Virus record (IMG/VR): IMGVR_UViG_3300020438_000089
Location: 1-41,077 of that record
Source of the DNA: a virus
Reading direction: 5' to 3' (one strand)
Length of the DNA: 41,077 nucleotides
Shown: positions 7,736 to 15,659 of the stretch, piece after piece
Position numbering within the stretch: position 1 is the stretch's first letter
How the letters are laid out: the number at the start of each line of letters is the position of its first letter
Notes under the pieces: generated by a model
The model's input: only the letters and a program-made list of their open reading frames with translations
Database searches by the model: none
What the model was told of the DNA's origin: nothing
Program-made: the position numbers and the translations under genes

Positions 7736-8350
7736 TTATTCTATCACACTTTGTTTCTTAAGTCTACCCCATCTTTCATACCAAGATAAAGTAAATAAAT
7801 CATCTAGATATATAGCTCGTTTACTATATTCTAACCACTTTACACGAGGCATCTTTATAAGGTCTTTCTTCATTATGGTTTCTATCTTTATACATCCAAA
7901 GATGATTACCTCCATGTTCTCCACATCGACAAGACAAGGGATAAGAAAATCACGATTAGTAACATTTCTGAATAGTTTATCAACATGTCCCACACCATTA
8001 CCACCATACTGTAGTATATAGGACTTACCATATTTATTAGCCGACTCAACGCATTGTGATTTACAATGAAATCTATTACCAGTATTGTCTGTAATGTCAG
8101 CATCATAACTTTTGTTCTTAGTTTCATATACGTTAAAGTCCGGTGCTGTGGCTTTTATGCCCAGCCTTTTCAAAGCTCTGTAGATGCCTATCTCTCCCAA
8201 AGCTCCAATAGTAATATCATGGGTGATCTTGTCTAGGCTACCCTGTCCTCGTTTCTTGTAGTGATCCATAGAAAGATGGACTCTGTCATTGGCGAACTGC
8301 TTCGCTTTTTCCAGATCCTTCTTCTTTAGCTCTATTGTCAGTGATTTCAT
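7736..8350 (-). CDS. PD-(D/E)XK-type nuclease candidate
   Basis: The 204-residue protein has GALGEIGIYRALKRLG (Glu53), then APDFNVYETK, then SYDADITDNTGNRFHCKSQ. Asp85, followed ten residues later by HCK97-S-Q99, fits the second and third motifs of restriction-like PD-(D/E)XK folds, with His in place of the usual Glu/Asp of the xxK motif. The helix with Glu53 fits the motif I position. It could be a host-DNA-degrading or repair nuclease. It overlaps the upstream coiled-coil gene by 65 bases. The fold assignment rests on motif reading alone. Confidence 0.6.
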   Translation of the reverse strand: MKSLTIELKKKDLEKAKQFANDRVHLSMDHYKKRGQGSLDKITHDITIGALGEIGIYRALKRLGIKATAPDFNVYETKNKSYDADITDNTGNRFHCKSQCVESANKYGKSYILQYGGNGVGHVDKLFRNVTNRDFLIPCLVDVENMEVIIFGCIKIETIMKKDLIKMPRVKWLEYSKRAIYLDDLFTLSWYERWGRLKKQSVIE

Positions 8351-8534
8351 TAGATAAGTCCTTTATCTTTTTTTCTGAATGTTGAAGTCTTTGCTTCAAA
8401 TATTTTATCTGAGATCTTAATACTTGATTCTCTCTTTCTTCTCTTTTTAATCTTGTGTAAATCCTGTTTTTGTCATCGATGAGTTGATCTATAATCTTGT
8501 CTCTACTGTCTCTCATCTTCATTATCTTGCTCAT
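8286..8534 (-). CDS. Small coiled-coil protein
   Basis: This 82-residue protein is almost entirely charged helix with heptad-like Leu/Ile spacing (residues 15-68), typical of a coiled coil. No family is recognised. It overlaps the upstream gene at its ATG (ATGA) and the downstream nuclease gene by 65 bases. The close coupling suggests it may be a partner of one of the two. Confidence 0.65.
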   Translation of the reverse strand: MSKIMKMRDSRDKIIDQLIDDKNRIYTRLKREERENQVLRSQIKYLKQRLQHSEKKIKDLSNEITDNRAKEEGSGKSEAVRQ

Positions 8535-8809
8535 GACTTACCCTTAGGACACCAATCATAATGATGTGGTATTTCCAGTTTGTCGCCTCCACACTCGCAA
8601 ATAGATGGCAAATTTTTTCTTTTGATGCTATCAGTCCATCGCTCTAGATCTTTCTCTCTGCATGTAATTTCAACATCTGGACTCTCAAGTAGAATTACTC
8701 TATAGATCATATCACCTTTATATAGCTCCCTGCCTACAACGGCACCTACGCTATCGTGACTTATCCCCTCCCTCGTAATTTTTACCCAATCTCCTTCATC
8801 AAATATCAT
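8531..8809 (-). CDS. Small SH3/KOW-like barrel with C-terminal Cys/His cluster
   Basis: The 92-residue product starts with DWVKITREGISHDSVGAVVG and continues in short strands, a pattern of KOW/SH3-like barrels found in phage regulatory proteins. The end carries CECGG...HHYDWC, which could bind zinc. It is ATGA-coupled to the polymerase gene upstream and to the coiled-coil gene downstream. The precise function is unknown. Confidence 0.65.
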   Translation of the reverse strand: MIFDEGDWVKITREGISHDSVGAVVGRELYKGDMIYRVILLESPDVEITCREKDLERWTDSIKRKNLPSICECGGDKLEIPHHYDWCPKGKS

Positions 8810-10509
8810 TTACAATACCTTGGTGAGATAGTAGATTCTACACTGATTTTTACATCAGGGACTACGAGTGACATAGAGTTTATCATAATTTCCTCCTGTA
8901 GTCTACGCATTTCTTCTACTGTATTTTCAGGTACTTCCGTGATTATTTCATCATGTACAAAGCCTACCAGCTCAAATCCTGCGTCCATGAGGTTATATAG
9001 AGCTATCTTAGCTCCATCTGCTGCTAGTCCTTGGAAGGGTGTATTCTTCTCAGCACAATACGTAGTATCGGCTCTTATACGTCCAGTAAGAGTGGTGACA
9101 GAACCTTCTTCTCCCTTCATGTACTCTTTCATCTCAGGAAAAGCTTCAAACCATGTATCCTTCATTCTCTGTGCGTCATCTGTAGTAATGGTTAGGTCAT
9201 AACCCTTAGCAAACTCAATAAAGGTTTCTATACCTAAGCCTCCTGGGAAACCGAAGTTAGCTGCCTTTGCAGCCTGTCTTTGCCACTTCTCTACCTTATC
9301 TTCTGTTGTACCAAATAGGACAGACGCATAGTACTTATGCAGATCTGCCCCATCATTTATCTTGGTACGCATAATAGAGCTGCCTTGGTTAGTGTAAACA
9401 TGTTGAGCTAACGTAGCTAATTCTATTGCGCTATAGTCTGTTATTAAAAGTGTATTACCTTCCCTGGCTTTGAACATTGATCGTATATCCCCATCTCTAG
9501 GGAGTTGTTGTATATTAGGTGATGAACATCCTGTTCTACCTGTATTTTTTAGTATATCGTATCTCGGATGTACCCTACTGCCTTCTAATTTTCTAATAAA
9601 GAATGTTGTTTTTTCAGTACGTTTGTAATCTAAGAATGATGATATAAAGGGATTATCTTTGTATTTTTCCAGATCACTCTCCTTCATAGAATAATCCCCT
9701 TGTGCGGTTTTTGGTATTGGTAGTCCACTAAATTCTACCACGTAATTATATGCGGCTTGATTACCTTTGATGCCTTTTACAAATCCATAAGCAGACATCT
9801 TTGCATGTAATACCTCCAGTTTAGAGTTAAGTTCTTTTAGTAATATAGAAGCTCTTTCTTCATCAAATCCTATACCATTTTTGTACATCCGGTTAAGAGC
9901 TAACGCTCCAAGTAATTGTATATGATGTGATAAGTTGGTACTTGTATTTAATTTAGATACTTCCAATCTGAGTCTGATAAAACAATAGAAGGTTGCGATA
10001 ACGTCTGCTGCTCCGTACTCGAGGAAAGCTTTGGGTATTTTTTGTACTGGTGTGTCCTTATACTCGGCAAAGTTACATCTGACATCTTCGTTTTTGTCAA
10101 GCTCCTGTCCAAGTAATTCTTCACTAATTTTAGACAGCCCATACTTCCTAGGTACATTGCCCCCAGTAGCAAGGTGCCATAAACGATATAGAATATTAAT
10201 ATCAAAAATGCTATCACGTTCTATCTGCTCCTTCAGAAGGTACTTATCTTCCGTGAATTTACGTAACACATCTATATCGAAAGGAGCATTAGCAAAGACA
10301 AACAAACAAAAGGAATTTTTTTTAAAAAAATCTTTTACTAAGCTCCTGTCAACATAGTACAAAGACTCCCCATCAAATACCTGAAAAGTTACAAGATCAG
10401 GAGTCTCTGTAAAAGGTTTAATAGTAGTTTCAGTATCAATGGCAAGGATGTTTCCCAGACTCTCTCCCTGCCAGAATTGAATTGTATATTCCTCACCATT
10501 GAAAATCAT
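8806..10509 (-). CDS. polA: Family A DNA polymerase with 3'-5' exonuclease
   Basis: The 567-residue replicative polymerase keeps both domains. Exonuclease: Exo I IDTET (Asp25, Glu27), Exo II Asn74/Asp78 (NAPFD), Exo III Tyr165/Asp169 (YGAAD), so proofreading looks intact. Polymerase: motif A DYSAIEL (Asp358), motif B with Arg411, Lys415 and Phe419 (RQAAKAANFG), motif C HDE (519-521). Phe419 aligns with E. coli Phe762, the residue reported to track with virulent phages. At the E. coli Tyr766 position there is Gly423 (NFGFPGG), and motif A has Ala where E. coli has Gln708 and Arg712, so the nucleotide-binding pocket is divergent. No 5'-3' exonuclease domain is present. It sits next to the DUF669 protein and downstream of the primase. 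Confidence 0.95.
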   Translation of the reverse strand: MIFNGEEYTIQFWQGESLGNILAIDTETTIKPFTETPDLVTFQVFDGESLYYVDRSLVKDFFKKNSFCLFVFANAPFDIDVLRKFTEDKYLLKEQIERDSIFDINILYRLWHLATGGNVPRKYGLSKISEELLGQELDKNEDVRCNFAEYKDTPVQKIPKAFLEYGAADVIATFYCFIRLRLEVSKLNTSTNLSHHIQLLGALALNRMYKNGIGFDEERASILLKELNSKLEVLHAKMSAYGFVKGIKGNQAAYNYVVEFSGLPIPKTAQGDYSMKESDLEKYKDNPFISSFLDYKRTEKTTFFIRKLEGSRVHPRYDILKNTGRTGCSSPNIQQLPRDGDIRSMFKAREGNTLLITDYSAIELATLAQHVYTNQGSSIMRTKINDGADLHKYYASVLFGTTEDKVEKWQRQAAKAANFGFPGGLGIETFIEFAKGYDLTITTDDAQRMKDTWFEAFPEMKEYMKGEEGSVTTLTGRIRADTTYCAEKNTPFQGLAADGAKIALYNLMDAGFELVGFVHDEIITEVPENTVEEMRRLQEEIMINSMSLVVPDVKISVESTISPRYCK

Positions 10510-10512
10510 CTA

Positions 10513-10926
10513 CTACTTCCTACTGTATTTCTTTATAACATTCCTAGGTTTATACCCTGGATTACTTTCAACCGAAGTGTTTACGATAAACTCTTTACCG
10601 ACAAACTGCTCCAGTTGTGTACTATCATTACCTAAAGCTTCAAATCCTCCATGTACACCGATAGACTTCAGCATGCTATCTAGCCTCTGCAAACCTATCC
10701 CTGCTGCTTTAGCGTTGGGGTGACTAATTAAAAACGAGTCCCAAATCAGTCGATTCTTAAACTCTCCATCTGATACCTGAAAAGATACATTTACCATTGT
10801 ACCATTACCAGCTTTAGTGGACTTCTCTGAAATCCTGTTCAAGCTAACTGTGTAGCTATCGTCTGGTAGTGGAGAATAAACTTTTTTCTCTCCAGATTCT
10901 TGTGTTTGTATTCCTTGTATTGCCAT
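10513..10926 (-). CDS. DUF669-family protein, probable single-stranded DNA-binding protein
   Basis: The 137-residue protein has the DUF669 pattern: LPDDSYTVSLNRISEKSTKA, then GTMVNVSFQVSDGEFKNRLIWDSF, then NAKAAGIGLQRLDSMLKSIG and a closing beta strand with KPRNVIKKY. Family members sit beside replication and recombination genes in many phages and are widely taken to be ssDNA-binding proteins of OB-like fold. It has an AAGGAG site seven bases before the ATG and ends three bases before the polymerase start. Confidence 0.8.
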   Translation of the reverse strand: MAIQGIQTQESGEKKVYSPLPDDSYTVSLNRISEKSTKAGNGTMVNVSFQVSDGEFKNRLIWDSFLISHPNAKAAGIGLQRLDSMLKSIGVHGGFEALGNDSTQLEQFVGKEFIVNTSVESNPGYKPRNVIKKYSRK

Positions 10927-10949
10927 GTGTTCTCCTTGTATTTGGCAGG

Positions 10950-11159
10950 TTATAAGTCTGACAACTTTTTTCTTTTATATTCGTCATGTACATCATTTAA
11001 AAATACATTTAATTCTATAGCTTTGTATCTTTTAAGTGCATCTGCTACCATATTTAGTACCATCATTTGATCTTCTATAGATAAATGATCTAGGTTTTCT
11101 GTACTTATTATTTCATTTACTACATCAAATGCTGTTGCTTCGTTAAAAGGTTCCATCAT
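10950..11159 (-). CDS. Small acidic early protein of unknown function
   Basis: The 69-residue product is acidic and helical (EATAFDVVNEIISTENLDHL) with no family recognised. Two ATG codons lie in tandem at the start (11159 and 11156); GGAGGG about 6-10 bases upstream serves either. It overlaps the upstream gene by 17 bases. Confidence 0.65.
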   Translation of the reverse strand: MMEPFNEATAFDVVNEIISTENLDHLSIEDQMMVLNMVADALKRYKAIELNVFLNDVHDEYKRKKLSDL

Positions 11160-11370
11160 ATATACCCTCCTTCATAAATTTATATTTTGCTCTTGCTGTT
11201 ACTGGATTCTTATCTTTAGTAGCTTCAATAATAGTTCCCCCAATTCTTTCAGGTTGCCCATTGTTACCAATGACGAAATTGTTAGCATTATTAAGGCAAA
11301 AGTAATACCTTTCTGCATGAGGGTCAAATTCATTAAGCTTTCTTAGTTTTCTTGCTAGTCTTCCGTTCAC
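11143..11370 (-). CDS. Small early protein of unknown function, GTG start
   Basis: The 75-residue product is basic at the start (RLARKLRKL) and then has an aromatic stretch (ERYYFCLNNANNFV). No family is recognised. Translation probably begins at GTG 11370, preceded by GAGGAG and seven bases; it overlaps the end of the upstream 56-residue gene by 38 bases. Confidence 0.6.
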   Translation of the reverse strand: MNGRLARKLRKLNEFDPHAERYYFCLNNANNFVIGNNGQPERIGGTIIEATKDKNPVTARAKYKFMKEGIYDGTF

Positions 11371-11503
11371 TTTTTTTCTCCTCTACAGGTTCAGCTTGTT
11401 GGATACTGGCTTGAGTTAATATTTGAAATATTATATCTACCTTACCTGCCATATCAAGTAACAAAGCATTTCTCTCTAGTTCTAGTTCTTTTTTATTCGC
11501 CAT
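11333..11503 (-). CDS. Short coiled-coil early protein (56 aa)
   Basis: This short frame begins MANKKELELERNALLLDMAG and ends in a Lys-rich tail (KKTKKA). An excellent AGGAGGAG site lies six bases before the ATG, the strongest reason to call it. The N-terminal 40 residues look like one helix with coiled-coil character. It overlaps its upstream neighbour by 11 bases and its downstream neighbour by 38. Confidence 0.65.
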   Translation of the reverse strand: MANKKELELERNALLLDMAGKVDIIFQILTQASIQQAEPVEEKKSERKTSKKTKKA

Positions 11504-11615
11504 CTTTCTCTCCTCCTAATGCACCAAAAGCTAGGCGCAATGTTAAATTTACAAATATTTTAAAAAGATCATACAATACTAATCCCTCTATAATTCTTAG
11601 TGTCATCTCACTCAT
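11493..11615 (-). CDS. Short hydrophobic early peptide (40 aa)
   Basis: The 40-residue product starts MSEMTLRIIEGLVLYD and includes a hydrophobic helix (LFKIFVNLTLRLAFGALGG) that could enter the membrane. TTAGGAG stands six bases before the ATG at 11615; another ATG lies one codon upstream. It overlaps both neighbouring genes by a few bases, as expected in this packed operon. Confidence 0.55.
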   Translation of the reverse strand: MSEMTLRIIEGLVLYDLFKIFVNLTLRLAFGALGGEKDGE

Positions 11616-11793
11616 CATATTCTCCTAAGTGCAAGCACTCCTCTAACTCTGTTAATCTTGTTTTTAAACGATGTAATTCATTAACCCACATCTTTACATC
11701 CGAACTTTTAGGGTTTTGTTTAATATGGTGAGTAACTAAGTTAACAGCATCTTTATAATCATTAATCATATATAGTAACTCCCTTTCTTTCAT
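11608..11793 (-). CDS. Small helical early protein (61 aa)
   Basis: The charged, helical 61-residue product (MKERELLYMINDYKDAVNLV) has no recognised domain and looks like a small coiled coil. It is ATGA-coupled to the RecE-like nuclease gene upstream. Confidence 0.65.
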   Translation of the reverse strand: MKERELLYMINDYKDAVNLVTHHIKQNPKSSDVKMWVNELHRLKTRLTELEECLHLGEYDE

Positions 11794-12581
11794 TCCTTAA
11801 ATTCAGCCCATGAAGGTAAATCTACCTCTTGTATCCCTCCCTTGAAGTATACCCCTGACTTCTCTGCTTCCGCAAGTCTTTTTATTGCTGTTTTGTATTT
11901 TTTTCTACCATTCTCTAGTAATGCTTCACTGGCTTTTAGTATACCTACATCACCATTCTGTTTGTTAAGAAACGCAAATATAAATTCATGGTCCTGTCCA
12001 GTGTATTTCTTAAATGCGTCAACATACAGAGCAGCAGATAAATCATAATCAAACCTGATAATAGTTTTAGCTGCGGAGAATTTATCAACAGGATCGCTAC
12101 TAGTTTTAACATCTATAATCATTCCTTCCTTTATATAGTCAGCTCTTACCTTTATAGGCATACCATCTAGCTCTACACATAAGGTATGTTCTGCTAATCC
12201 ATCCTCAATTAATCCTTGAGTGTCCAGGTGTTCATGATAGAGGTTATAAAGGTCGAGAGCTTGTTGCGCCTGAGACGATGTAATAATTGTTTTACCCTCG
12301 TTATTGGATTTAAATTCTTGATAGACTTTTCCCCTTCGTGTAGCTCCTTCAAATACTGCAAACTCCTCGTCTGTTTTATCAGGTTCTAGTAATAAGCTGT
12401 GCATGTAGGACCCAAAGTCATAAGCACTCTTGTAAGTGTCTTCTCTAGGTTCTCCAAGTACATATCTTTTGTGATATTCTCTTGGATCTTTAAGAAACAA
12501 CTTTAAGGTTGAACTTGATTTAAACTTCCTGTCTTGATGATAACTTTCATTATCACAATTATTAACTCCTAATTTTAGCAT
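11790..12581 (-). CDS. RecE-like PD-(D/E)XK exonuclease (DUF3799 type)
   Basis: The 263-residue protein resembles the phage exodeoxyribonuclease VIII-like PDDEXK domain. It shows SSSTLKLFLKDPREYHKRYV near the start, a conserved GSYMHSLLLEPDK helix, the core RADYIKEGMIIDVKTSSDP with the Asp of RADY, the Asp of IIDVK and the catalytic Lys, and YDLSAALYVDAF, where many homologues have a Gln at the Leu-Ser position. It would resect DNA ends for recombination or concatemer processing together with the nearby DUF669 protein. No RecT/Erf annealase is recognised. AGGAGAG precedes the ATG, which overlaps the primase stop. Confidence 0.85.
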   Translation of the reverse strand: MLKLGVNNCDNESYHQDRKFKSSSTLKLFLKDPREYHKRYVLGEPREDTYKSAYDFGSYMHSLLLEPDKTDEEFAVFEGATRRGKVYQEFKSNNEGKTIITSSQAQQALDLYNLYHEHLDTQGLIEDGLAEHTLCVELDGMPIKVRADYIKEGMIIDVKTSSDPVDKFSAAKTIIRFDYDLSAALYVDAFKKYTGQDHEFIFAFLNKQNGDVGILKASEALLENGRKKYKTAIKRLAEAEKSGVYFKGGIQEVDLPSWAEFKE

Positions 12582-14692
12582 TATACTCTCCTGTATACAT
12601 AATTAATTTTTCCATCTGTTTTTAGTTGTACATATTCAATTTGACCTGCCTCTAGTAAATCCTCAAGTATCTCATTTCTTTCTTTCTTCTTAAGGAATCT
12701 TGTTTTATTTGTTAAATCTTTTTTATTTACACCTGTACCTTTAGACCTTGTTATTACAGATAATAATTTTTGTGTATTCTGTTCATTCTTATTACTAAAT
12801 ACACATTGCTCTATGATGTCTTTCATGTGGTGATAGAAGTACTGTACTGTCTGATAACCAAACGTAACATCATTATGGTCTACCTCAGGAGTCTCTTTAA
12901 ATATTTGACGAGATATAGCGTGTATCATTGTTACCTTTAACATCTGCTGATACAACCTACTAATAATTGGTAACATAACGTCATTGCCCTCAGAATCAAT
13001 CCTAAGCTTGTCAAACTCTTCAAAGGCATGTTGTAACATACCATTGGCTTGGTCAGTTTTAGATAGGAATGTGATGTCCTGAGCGTGTCCTGCAATAACC
13101 TTGTCAGATTTCTCAGGTTGGTAACTTGCTAATTGCTGTAGGTTCAATATAGTTTTAGTATCTAGTCTAGTAGGTTGCTCTACTCGTCTAGCTTTTTTAT
13201 CTCCATCTCCAATAAAAACAAGGAAACGACCCATAAGACCTTTCTCAATAGCACTTACAGTAACTCCTTCTGAGAGTCCAGTAGGTGTAGTTGAGCAAAG
13301 GAGGTTGACGTTAGGTCTTAAAGCCCTTCCCTTGTTTCCCTCAGCAGTTTGTCTACCAAGGAATATTGATGTTGATGTTGTGTATAGTTCTGCTAATATA
13401 TCTGCCATCTTGGCATTGTATGTAGCTCCACCTCTATTTACTGATTTAAGCATACCTCCTGCCTCATCAATAATATCTAACCGTACAGGCGACTCAGGTA
13501 GTCCATCCATAAGAGATGCATCACTGACATAATCTCCACTCCCCAGTAGATAGTCACATTTTGCATCAATAAGAACTTCCTTGATTTTTTCTTGAGGTGC
13601 GTTCTTACCTGAGCCTGACGGTGCTACGTTTAGTAAATATAAGTTAGGTGCGACTCCTTCGAACTCAAACTTACGACCGGATAACGTAGCTATTAAGGAT
13701 AAAGCTGCCGAGAAGGCAAAACTTGGTTGTTCAATATAACTATTCTTTAGTATGTAATTCATGATTGCAGCGAGGACACCTTCCGGTTTCGGTAACTCTG
13801 GGTTGTTTGAGTTTTCTGATGCCTCGCTTTTTGACTTTCCCTCTTCACCTACTTTAGGTATAAGAATGTGTTCATACGATTGGTTATTATTAAATCTTTT
13901 ACTATTCCATGATGTTAAATGAGAAGAGAAAAAGGCTAATGCATTAGTAGCTGCATTGTCGTTTCCAAACTCATTAGCGTCTGAAAATAAAGGAGGTTGA
14001 TTGTTTTGAAGATCGTATTCAATCAAACTATTAATGATTAGCCCTATCTCGTTTTCGGTTTTAATTAACTCTGCTGCATACTTGGACATAAGATCATTCC
14101 TTCCTTGAACAATCTTATTATACGCTTCTTTCCTACCGCTTCTATACTTAGGTAGTTTAGATACTATCATATCATTGACAGCATTTATAATATTCATAGG
14201 AAACATTCCAAGATCCTCAGGACGCACGGTAGATAGGGACTCACCTTTCCACTCGTACGAAGTTCCCGATGGATGTTTACTTGGGGGAATTGTTGTCTTC
14301 TTTCCCTCTGACAAAACTTCAAATATTATATTCCCATTAATCTTTAAGTTATCTGTTTTAATTCCAGGATGCCATCTATAAAATCTAGTCCATCCTTTAG
14401 TTCCTACTTTTTCTACTCTACTAGCTGGTGCTAAAAGTTCCATGATTTCAGCTACTTCTGGGTCTGTGCAATCAAAATCAATGGCTACAATACCTGAAGC
14501 TTTACCTAAGCAAACCGCAACATTAGTCTGTTCAAAACTATTTCCCCAATTTTCAATCTCTTGATCGGTGGGTTTGTTTTCACAATAATTTGTCCATCCT
14601 TTAATTGCTGGTTGTTTAGATGCAAACTTATCCGGTATAACAGAGTAGCCAGCTTCGGTAAATTCCCTAGCGTACTGTTTGTACAAATTCAT
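12581..14692 (-). CDS. Bifunctional primase-polymerase with DUF3987 helicase-like ATPase
   Basis: The 703-residue protein joins an archaeo-eukaryotic Prim-Pol domain (about residues 1-160) to a P-loop ATPase of the DUF3987 type. Primase signs are VAIDFD (Asp72/Asp74), IIFEVL and TIPPSKHPSGTSYEW with His140. The ATPase has Walker A NVAPSGSGKN (Lys363) and Walker B LDIIDE (Asp409/Glu410), followed by a sensor-like LCSTTPTGL segment. The C-terminal 60 residues resemble a winged helix (TRSKGTGVNKKDLTNKTRF). It would prime and unwind DNA for the family A polymerase. The ATG is coupled to the upstream 54-residue gene by a four-base overlap. Confidence 0.9.
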   Translation of the reverse strand: MNLYKQYAREFTEAGYSVIPDKFASKQPAIKGWTNYCENKPTDQEIENWGNSFEQTNVAVCLGKASGIVAIDFDCTDPEVAEIMELLAPASRVEKVGTKGWTRFYRWHPGIKTDNLKINGNIIFEVLSEGKKTTIPPSKHPSGTSYEWKGESLSTVRPEDLGMFPMNIINAVNDMIVSKLPKYRSGRKEAYNKIVQGRNDLMSKYAAELIKTENEIGLIINSLIEYDLQNNQPPLFSDANEFGNDNAATNALAFFSSHLTSWNSKRFNNNQSYEHILIPKVGEEGKSKSEASENSNNPELPKPEGVLAAIMNYILKNSYIEQPSFAFSAALSLIATLSGRKFEFEGVAPNLYLLNVAPSGSGKNAPQEKIKEVLIDAKCDYLLGSGDYVSDASLMDGLPESPVRLDIIDEAGGMLKSVNRGGATYNAKMADILAELYTTSTSIFLGRQTAEGNKGRALRPNVNLLCSTTPTGLSEGVTVSAIEKGLMGRFLVFIGDGDKKARRVEQPTRLDTKTILNLQQLASYQPEKSDKVIAGHAQDITFLSKTDQANGMLQHAFEEFDKLRIDSEGNDVMLPIISRLYQQMLKVTMIHAISRQIFKETPEVDHNDVTFGYQTVQYFYHHMKDIIEQCVFSNKNEQNTQKLLSVITRSKGTGVNKKDLTNKTRFLKKKERNEILEDLLEAGQIEYVQLKTDGKINYVYRRV

Positions 14693-14853
14693 TCTTCATC
14701 CTCTACCTGATATCCACAGGCTATTAAAAATTTATTAAATGCATCGATAACTTCTCCCACTGTTTGTCCTGTAGTCTGTATTTCTACAGTCATACCATCT
14801 TGAGTAGTATCTAAGTTATCGAAGTGATGTTTTGTTTTTATAAATTTAATCAT
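14689..14853 (-). CDS. Small acidic early protein (54 aa)
   Basis: This short frame (MIKFIKTKHHFDNLDTTQDG at the start) fills the gap between two larger genes and overlaps both: TAATG at its start and ATGA at its end. The second half (QTVGEVIDAFNKFLIACGY) is one helix of a type often seen in small phage proteins. There is no clear ribosome binding site, so it probably depends on translational coupling. Confidence 0.65.
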   Translation of the reverse strand: MIKFIKTKHHFDNLDTTQDGMTVEIQTTGQTVGEVIDAFNKFLIACGYQVEDEE

Positions 14854-15239
14854 TAAAATTTAAATGTTAGCCCAGTGAATGTCATCAATGGGGTTATTGT
14901 TGTAGATACTGCTACATTTTCAGTAATAGGTAGGTCAACCTCAAAGCCCATGATAGGCATAAAGCTATCAAAAGGTAATACTAACCCCCTATCTCTAAAT
15001 GGTTTCTCGTCTTGTATGTATGCCCCTAATTTAAAATCTATTGAACCATTTGCATGATCAATAAGATTAAAATCATAACCGTACCCAATAATAGGTTCTC
15101 GTACACTATTTTCTCCTATTAAAATATTATGCTCATTAAATTTCATGATAACATTTGGTGCTACCATTGTATCTGGTATTTGTGGTTCTACAGACATTAT
15201 ATGAAATATCAAACCACCTACTGTAAGTTCTGTTAACAT
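14853..15239 (-). CDS. Beta-strand-rich protein with outer-membrane-like C terminus
   Basis: The 128-residue protein alternates polar and hydrophobic residues through its second half (IDFKLGAYIQ, IMGFEVDLPI, VAVSTTITPLMTFTGLTFKF) and ends in Phe with aromatic/hydrophobic residues at alternate positions, as in the C-terminal signal of outer-membrane beta-barrels. It lacks a signal peptide, which argues against export by the Sec route. A strong GAGGAGG site precedes the ATG. I do not recognise the family. It could be a fragment of an outer-membrane-protein gene or a soluble beta protein. Confidence 0.6.
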   Translation of the reverse strand: MLTELTVGGLIFHIMSVEPQIPDTMVAPNVIMKFNEHNILIGENSVREPIIGYGYDFNLIDHANGSIDFKLGAYIQDEKPFRDRGLVLPFDSFMPIMGFEVDLPITENVAVSTTITPLMTFTGLTFKF

Positions 15240-15241
15240 GT

Positions 15242-15490
15242 CTACCTCCTCTTCTCATTCATCTTACATCTAATTAAGTAAGTTAAGCAAATGATATTTA
15301 CAATATAATTAAATAAACGAGGCATGTACATGTGCTCTAATTCTACAGCAAATAAACATACCTCACCAATCATCCATAATATAAGGAGTCCCCAAGAACA
15401 CCCTGTATAACCCTTCCTTAGGCATGATACTACTTCTGGAATAGCGCATATAGCCATACAGATTCCACCTATCCACCCGATTTCAATCAC
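15242..15490 (-). CDS. Three-helix membrane protein, PQ-loop/SemiSWEET-like
   Basis: The product (82 residues from GTG 15490, or 86 from TTG 15502) has three membrane helices: IEIGWIGGICMAICAIPEVV, SWGLLILWMIGEVCLFAV and FNYIVNIICLTYLI. Helix 1 ends with a Pro followed by a Glu where PQ-loop proteins have Pro-Gln, then LRKGYTG resembles the short basic loop, and helix 3 carries an Asn, as in SemiSWEET sugar transporters, which are single three-helix repeats acting as dimers. I chose GTG 15490 because GGGGG lies five bases upstream. The assignment rests on topology and weak motifs; the substrate is unknown. Confidence 0.55.
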   Translation of the reverse strand: MIEIGWIGGICMAICAIPEVVSCLRKGYTGCSWGLLILWMIGEVCLFAVELEHMYMPRLFNYIVNIICLTYLIRCKMNEKRR

Positions 15491-15500
15491 TTGGACCCCC

Positions 15501-15560
15501 AATATACAGGTTTATACAGGTTTATACAGAAAAATACAGGTTTATACAGGTTTTCTACAG
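15501..15560. repeat. Six 10-bp iteron-like direct repeats
   Basis: A 10-base unit (TTTATACAGG and close variants AATATACAGG, TTTATACAGA, AAAATACAGG, TTTTCTACAG) is repeated six times head to tail with one unit per helical turn. It stands immediately upstream of the membrane-protein gene and next to an AT-rich stretch (15576-15660). Such arrays serve as initiator-binding iterons or as stacked operator sites; the sequence does not decide between them. Confidence 0.75.
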
Positions 15561-15631
15561 AAAAAACCGCCCCCTTATATATTAATCCAGTAAGTAAAGC
15601 TCTATAATTATTCACTTTTTACATTTTCTCC

Positions 15632-15659
15632 TTGACATTTATATAAATATATATAGAAT
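15632..15659 (+). promoter_or_regulatory. Candidate sigma70-type promoter pointing right
   Basis: TTGACA (15632-15637) and TAGAAT (15654-15659) are separated by 16 bases. It points toward the only rightward gene of the block, the RusA-like gene at 16045, and away from the leftward operon. A transcript from here would be antisense to two small minus-strand genes for about 380 bases. Confidence 0.4.

Noticed and set aside
7709-7737. TTGACA at 7709 as a rightward promoter
   Set aside because: The hexamer at the right distance (ACTGTT) does not look like a -10, and the genes to its right run the other way.
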